DNA from: Morinoia aosen | Lineage: Eukaryota; Arthropoda; Malacostraca; Amphipoda; Talitridae | Length of the DNA stretch: 64,000 bases | Assembly: GCA_030386875.1 (NCBI GenBank) | Contig: CM059564.1 | Coordinates: forward strand, 63,407,936-63,471,935 | Reading direction: 5' to 3' | Translations under genes and position numbers: made by a program | Notes under the pieces: generated by a model | The model's database searches: none | Seen by the model: the letters and a program-made list of their open reading frames with translations, nothing else | Told to the model about the DNA's origin: nothing | In this document: piece after piece, positions 59,908 through 64,000 of the stretch | Layout of the letters: every line of letters begins with the position of its first letter | How positions within the stretch are numbered: the stretch's first letter is position 1

Positions 59908-62394
59908 CCTGTAGTGTTCACTAGTTTTTAGTGTTTGGTGTTTATTTTGTTGGTTCCTGATTGCCGACACATGTAAACAGATACAACCGAGCCTATAATT
60001 TTCTGTTTGATAATGACCTGAATGTTACACATTGTAAATTGTAACGGTGAAGCCCTCGATAGGGTGAGGTTTTCATGCATGTTGGAATTACACTGGATGA
60101 CAGGCCAACCTATGTAGAAATGCGTAGTGCTCCAGCTTCAAAGACTTTACGAGTTATTTTAAATTGTGAAATAAAATCGTACGCCCAATTTTTTGTTAAT
60201 AAACATTTAACATGAAGAACCATGTCCAAGAAGAAGAAGAACCATGTTTAAATTTTCATAATAATGCCTTTCAAACACGCGTATTAATCTTTCCTCCTCA
60301 GATTTAAAGATCCTGCCCTGCCATCCCCCACTCATGTCCAGGAAATATTTTACAGATCTCTACCCTTCATCTTCAATTTGCCCTCTGTGAGGCTCGAAAA
60401 GGAAAAATGCAGTCCAAAATCTTCCCAAGTATTTTAATCTTTAATTCATTAGCTCTTGAGCTTCAAAAATTTAAATGACTGCCGTTTTACGTAAAAAATC
60501 TAAGTCACATAACAACCCGAACGAATTCTAATTTTAAATTTCATTCTTATTTTGGTTCAGCAATGGTCTCAGGCAGCTTTTAACGGTCCGACTATACTGC
60601 GTTAGTATCTTCGTTGGTACATTTCGTTAATATCTTCTTGCCTATATATGGCTGTGTGAAGCAACCGTCAAGTTTTAGCCAAAATAATTTCGTAATGAGT
60701 TTTGCAAACATGTCTGAATTTTTAATGTTTGCATGATTTTGGCCGTCTTCTCATGCGTCATTACCTGGACCAAATGAAGTCAATCGATCTCAAATGATTA
60801 ACTGATAACAAGAAATTTATTTTGACCTTTACTCGTAAATTTTATTTTCGTTAAATATGGAAAGAGAAGTTTGCTACGACACTCGGGTCCAATTGGTGTT
60901 ATCCTCCTTTGAAACTACTACTGTGTTTGAAAACTGTTGTATATTCTTTCCTTATTTGTAAAATTGTTATTTTTTTTGAACTGCTTAAACGTCTGTTGAA
61001 TCAAAAAGTATATAAAGAAGAATTTCCTCACTGCACTGTCCGTACAGTTATGGAGACTTTTGTACGAACAAAGGGTGCTCGATTAAAAATAAATCAAGAC
61101 AATTTTTAAACCGCCGTTAAAACTTCTATAAATTGAAAACAATTTTAGGATCAAATTTTCTAGCAGGATTCGTGGACATAAATGATATTCGATGATCGCA
61201 ATCTCCAATTAATTTGAAAAAACGTAGCGATGCTGAAATATTTGTTCCCGAGTCCGCCATTACCGACAACGGGTCTCCGAAATTTCCCTCTGCTCGTGTA
61301 TTTATTTGCTGATTTGCGAAGGCCTCCGTCGAAATCTTAAGGACCTTTAATTAATCCTTCAATTCCGATGAAAGTCAGGATTACGCGTCCGTAAATCGCT
61401 CCTAATTCTCCAGCTATTTTATTGGCTTTGGAACCGTAGCGAGGAGACGGAATTTTGAGCGGCCCTGACTAGCGCCGCCGTCCCCAAGTCTGCACTCCGG
61501 CGTCCTCATTCTTTCGTGAGCCGCAAAACTTCAAGAATTGGAATATTCAAGGTTGGATACGAACGCTTCGATTACTTGTGATAAAAGTTACCGAGATGCC
61601 TCTCTGCGTAGTTCGGATAGTCTTGTAGTTGCATCGCATAACATATTGGTGTTGGTGAATTTGACAGACTGTCTGCCATTTTTTCTGAGGGAATGTTGAA
61701 AAATTTGATTAATTGAGATGCTGTTAGTTTTTTGTATGTTTTCCATTTTAGAGTCGTCATTTCACGAAAAAAACATCGGAATTTTTTTAATACACGCTAA
61801 AAAGTTCATGTTTTAATACGAGAAACTGTTGGCGCGTTCGTCCATTTGGTTCAAGATTTTTCACGGGATTTGGTCGGTTTCCGGTGTGCGCGTCAGGAAA
61901 CTCGTTGTCTTCTATTTCATTTGCAATATTTTTCAGCCTACACTTAGAGATTCTATTGCCTACTGATGTATTCGCGGAAGTTTATCATTGGGATGCGATT
62001 GCCTTGACTATTCAAGATGCAACTTATTCTAAGGTATACATCTAAGTAGTTATAAACTAAATTTAAAATATTTCATTTTAATCGGATTTATAATACTTTT
62101 TATCTGATTGTTTGGCAACTTATTTGGGAACTCATCTAATTTCCACCTTAAGAAGAAGACATCAAAAGTTTCAACAATCTTCGCACAGAAATCAATAATC
62201 ATGCAGATCAGAGTTCTTCTTCATGCAAAACTAATGCTTCGTACTCTACACTCTTTAGGCGTCCCCAAAGGTATTATTGATGGCATCATGTCACGAGACC
62301 CGAGAGACGTCGATCTGGATCTTCGCTGTCGAGTGCAGCAGCTAGCCCAACCGAGAATTCAAAAATAAAGGGGAAGAGTTTCATTAAATTAAAT
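59908..62394. other. Unassigned DNA
   Basis: No firm gene. A plus-strand frame at 62108-62368 contains a charged peptide (SLGVPKGIIDGIMSRDPRDV) after an acceptor-like sequence (acaatcttcgcacag), unrecognised. Confidence 0.4.
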
Positions 62395-62779
62395 TAGATT
62401 AGATAAATTTGGTTAAGCTCTCCTAACCGCAACGAAGGCGTTCCAAAAAGGAGAAGGCGGAAGGTAAAATTTATAATTGACTTCAGCGAATACAGACGCT
62501 ATGTACAAATTGTGCTCCTTCTTAAGATCCCCTGCGTATAGAAACCGTGAGTTAGGAAAGAAGTTTGTGAAACGAGATAAAAATTAAAGAAGGAAATAGT
62601 AGGTGCTGAAAAACAGAATAGCAGTGAATCGACAAAAGGATGCCCGTAGCAGAACTAAAACCTATTCGATTTCAACTGCAGATAAGCCTGCCAAGCCTAT
62701 AGCTCAGGACCTACCTCACATTTTCTCCCTGGAAGTGTTAATTCCCATAGATACGTTAGCAGCGTCTCCCTGTGGGGGT
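62395..62779 (-). mobile_element. SINE-like element, copy F
   Basis: Minus orientation: ctctcctaaccgcaacgaag marks the 3' end side at about 62418 and the head complement tcccatagatacgttagcag ends near 62765. The 6-bp palindrome of the head is mutated here. A weak attaaat match flanks it. It is more diverged than copies D and E and carries a small internal insertion. Confidence 0.75.
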
Positions 62780-64000
62780 TGAATTAAATAAAACTTTTGC
62801 ATTCCAAGTCTCTGAAATGTTGAAGATAATCATTTTCGAGTGCCCCTATGTAACGTAAATTATTTATATTTAACCTTTGATTAAAGTTGGTTTACATGAA
62901 TTCTTAAATACTATGGATGAGTTATCTTTGTTCCTTTTACAACATAAACAGGGCAACTTTGACTGCAGCAGCAGTGTGCTGGAGCGTCGGATCTAATTAT
63001 CATCTTCCATTTGATCACCAGTCCTGAGTTTGAAGTTCTAAAATGAGTTCAACATTTGGGACATCAAGGTAATTTAGTTACCCTGACCTACGACAGCGGA
63101 GATCATAAAGTGATGAATGGGCGTGTGGGCTACTGTTTTGAAAGCCACCCATCAGTCAAGCGATGCAGGTAGCAATATGGGTACCTGTGGGCTGCTTTGG
63201 TTGAAAAAAGTTAGAGGTGCTGCTCTTTTATCGATATCAACACTTTTCTCAGCTTTACCAGTACCTTTAAATTTTTTGCGTGAGTTTTGACTGAAGTTTT
63301 GTAAGCACTTTAATTGAAGTATGAATGTTGCTCAAAAATCGTTCAATCAAGTTGTCTCGGCAGAATTTCCTATAAAATATTTCTGTTGCAACCCCATATT
63401 TTTCTCAAAATATATGTGCTTAAGTCATCACATGCGTGTTCTTACATCAACTTGAGAGCTTCCGAGTAGAGCAGACTGTCATTATTTGGTGTCAAGCAGC
63501 ACAGTTTGTTAGTGAAATATGTACAAGACATTTTTTCCCGTCACTCAACCAGCAAGTTAATCTAACAAAAGTTCTGTCGATGGGCTCGGCTCTCTAGCAC
63601 TAAATAACAGAATGCTGTACTAGTATCTTCGTCACAAGCGTCTCCGAGAACTAGTCGGGCTCATTATGTTTTTATTCAAATACTGCACTTTAACGCTGAC
63701 ATATCGTGAACGCTTTTCTTCGGCAAAAATAAATCCCCCGGGTATAAAGTTTTCTCCGTAGCAGCCAAATGAATCATTTGATAAAATTTTTATTTGCACA
63801 CACAAAAGTATAAGCACGCTTGTTTGACGAACGCTTAACCATTTCCAACAGTGAGTACTTCTCCGATGAGTGGAGCATCTCCACATAACCTGCAGTATTA
63901 ATTATAACCCCTTCAGACCAAACGGTGGAGTGGGCACAAAACATCTCCAGCGCGTGAAGCTGCTCCGTTCCCACACTGAATTTCTTGCGGGGGAAGTTGA
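62780..64000. other. Unassigned DNA
   Basis: No gene or repeat recognised up to the window end. Confidence 0.5.

Noticed and set aside
1-64000. tRNA and rRNA genes
   Set aside because: I looked for B-box (ggttcgantcc) and cloverleaf-like sequences and saw none convincing. No tRNA-Gln with UUA or CUA anticodon was found in the window.

Overview
This is a eukaryotic nuclear window of about 38% GC, with few genes and many repeats. Its main feature is the genetic code. Two unrelated long reading frames, on opposite strands and about 23 kb apart, run through many in-frame TAA and TAG codons, contain no in-frame TGA, and end at TGA. They are (i) a 570-codon gene on the minus strand (19415-21127), whose two terminal membrane segments and C-terminal region resemble the CD36/scavenger receptor class B family, and (ii) an approximately 2760-codon gene on the plus strand (43933-52218) for a giant coiled-coil protein. 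The simplest reading is a UAA/UAG = Gln, UGA = sole stop code (translation table 6, as in many ciliates, hexamitid diplomonads, some ulvophyte green algae and some oxymonads). Read with the standard code, the first gene breaks into three unrelated-looking ORFs and the second leaves only a 513-aa fragment.

The organism cannot be named from this window. The code and the near absence of introns in the two main genes suggest a protist. The mobile-element mix (Tc1, piggyBac, hAT-type MITE, Penelope-like and non-LTR elements, a SINE-like family) would be ordinary in an animal. Copies of the same SINE-like family lie on both sides of the giant gene and elsewhere in the window, which argues that both genes sit in one genome rather than in a chimeric contig.

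Layout. 0-0.4 kb: decayed Tc1 transposase. 4.27-5.09 kb: two abutting minisatellites (16 bp and 17 bp). 8.9-9.4 kb: SINE-like copy. 12.4-12.9 kb: 30-bp minisatellite. 14.6 kb: hAT-type MITE. 16.4-17.4 kb: two weak candidate minus-strand coding segments. 19.4-21.1 kb: CD36-like gene. 24.7-26.07 kb: 34-bp satellite of about 40 copies. 33.76-35.15 kb: 5'-truncated Penelope-like element with a 14-bp target duplication. 36.6 kb: fold-back element. 43.9-52.2 kb: giant coiled-coil gene with an internal 114-b repeat array. 52.5-53.1 kb: weak candidate convergent gene. 54.98-57.37 kb: internally deleted piggyBac carrying a SINE-like insertion. 59.6 kb: non-LTR reverse transcriptase remnant. The remainder is AT-rich DNA in which I see no supportable gene.

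No operons or functional gene partnerships are visible. What connects the genes is the shared code: the three C-termini that can be placed (both genes and the Penelope-like element) all end in TGA.
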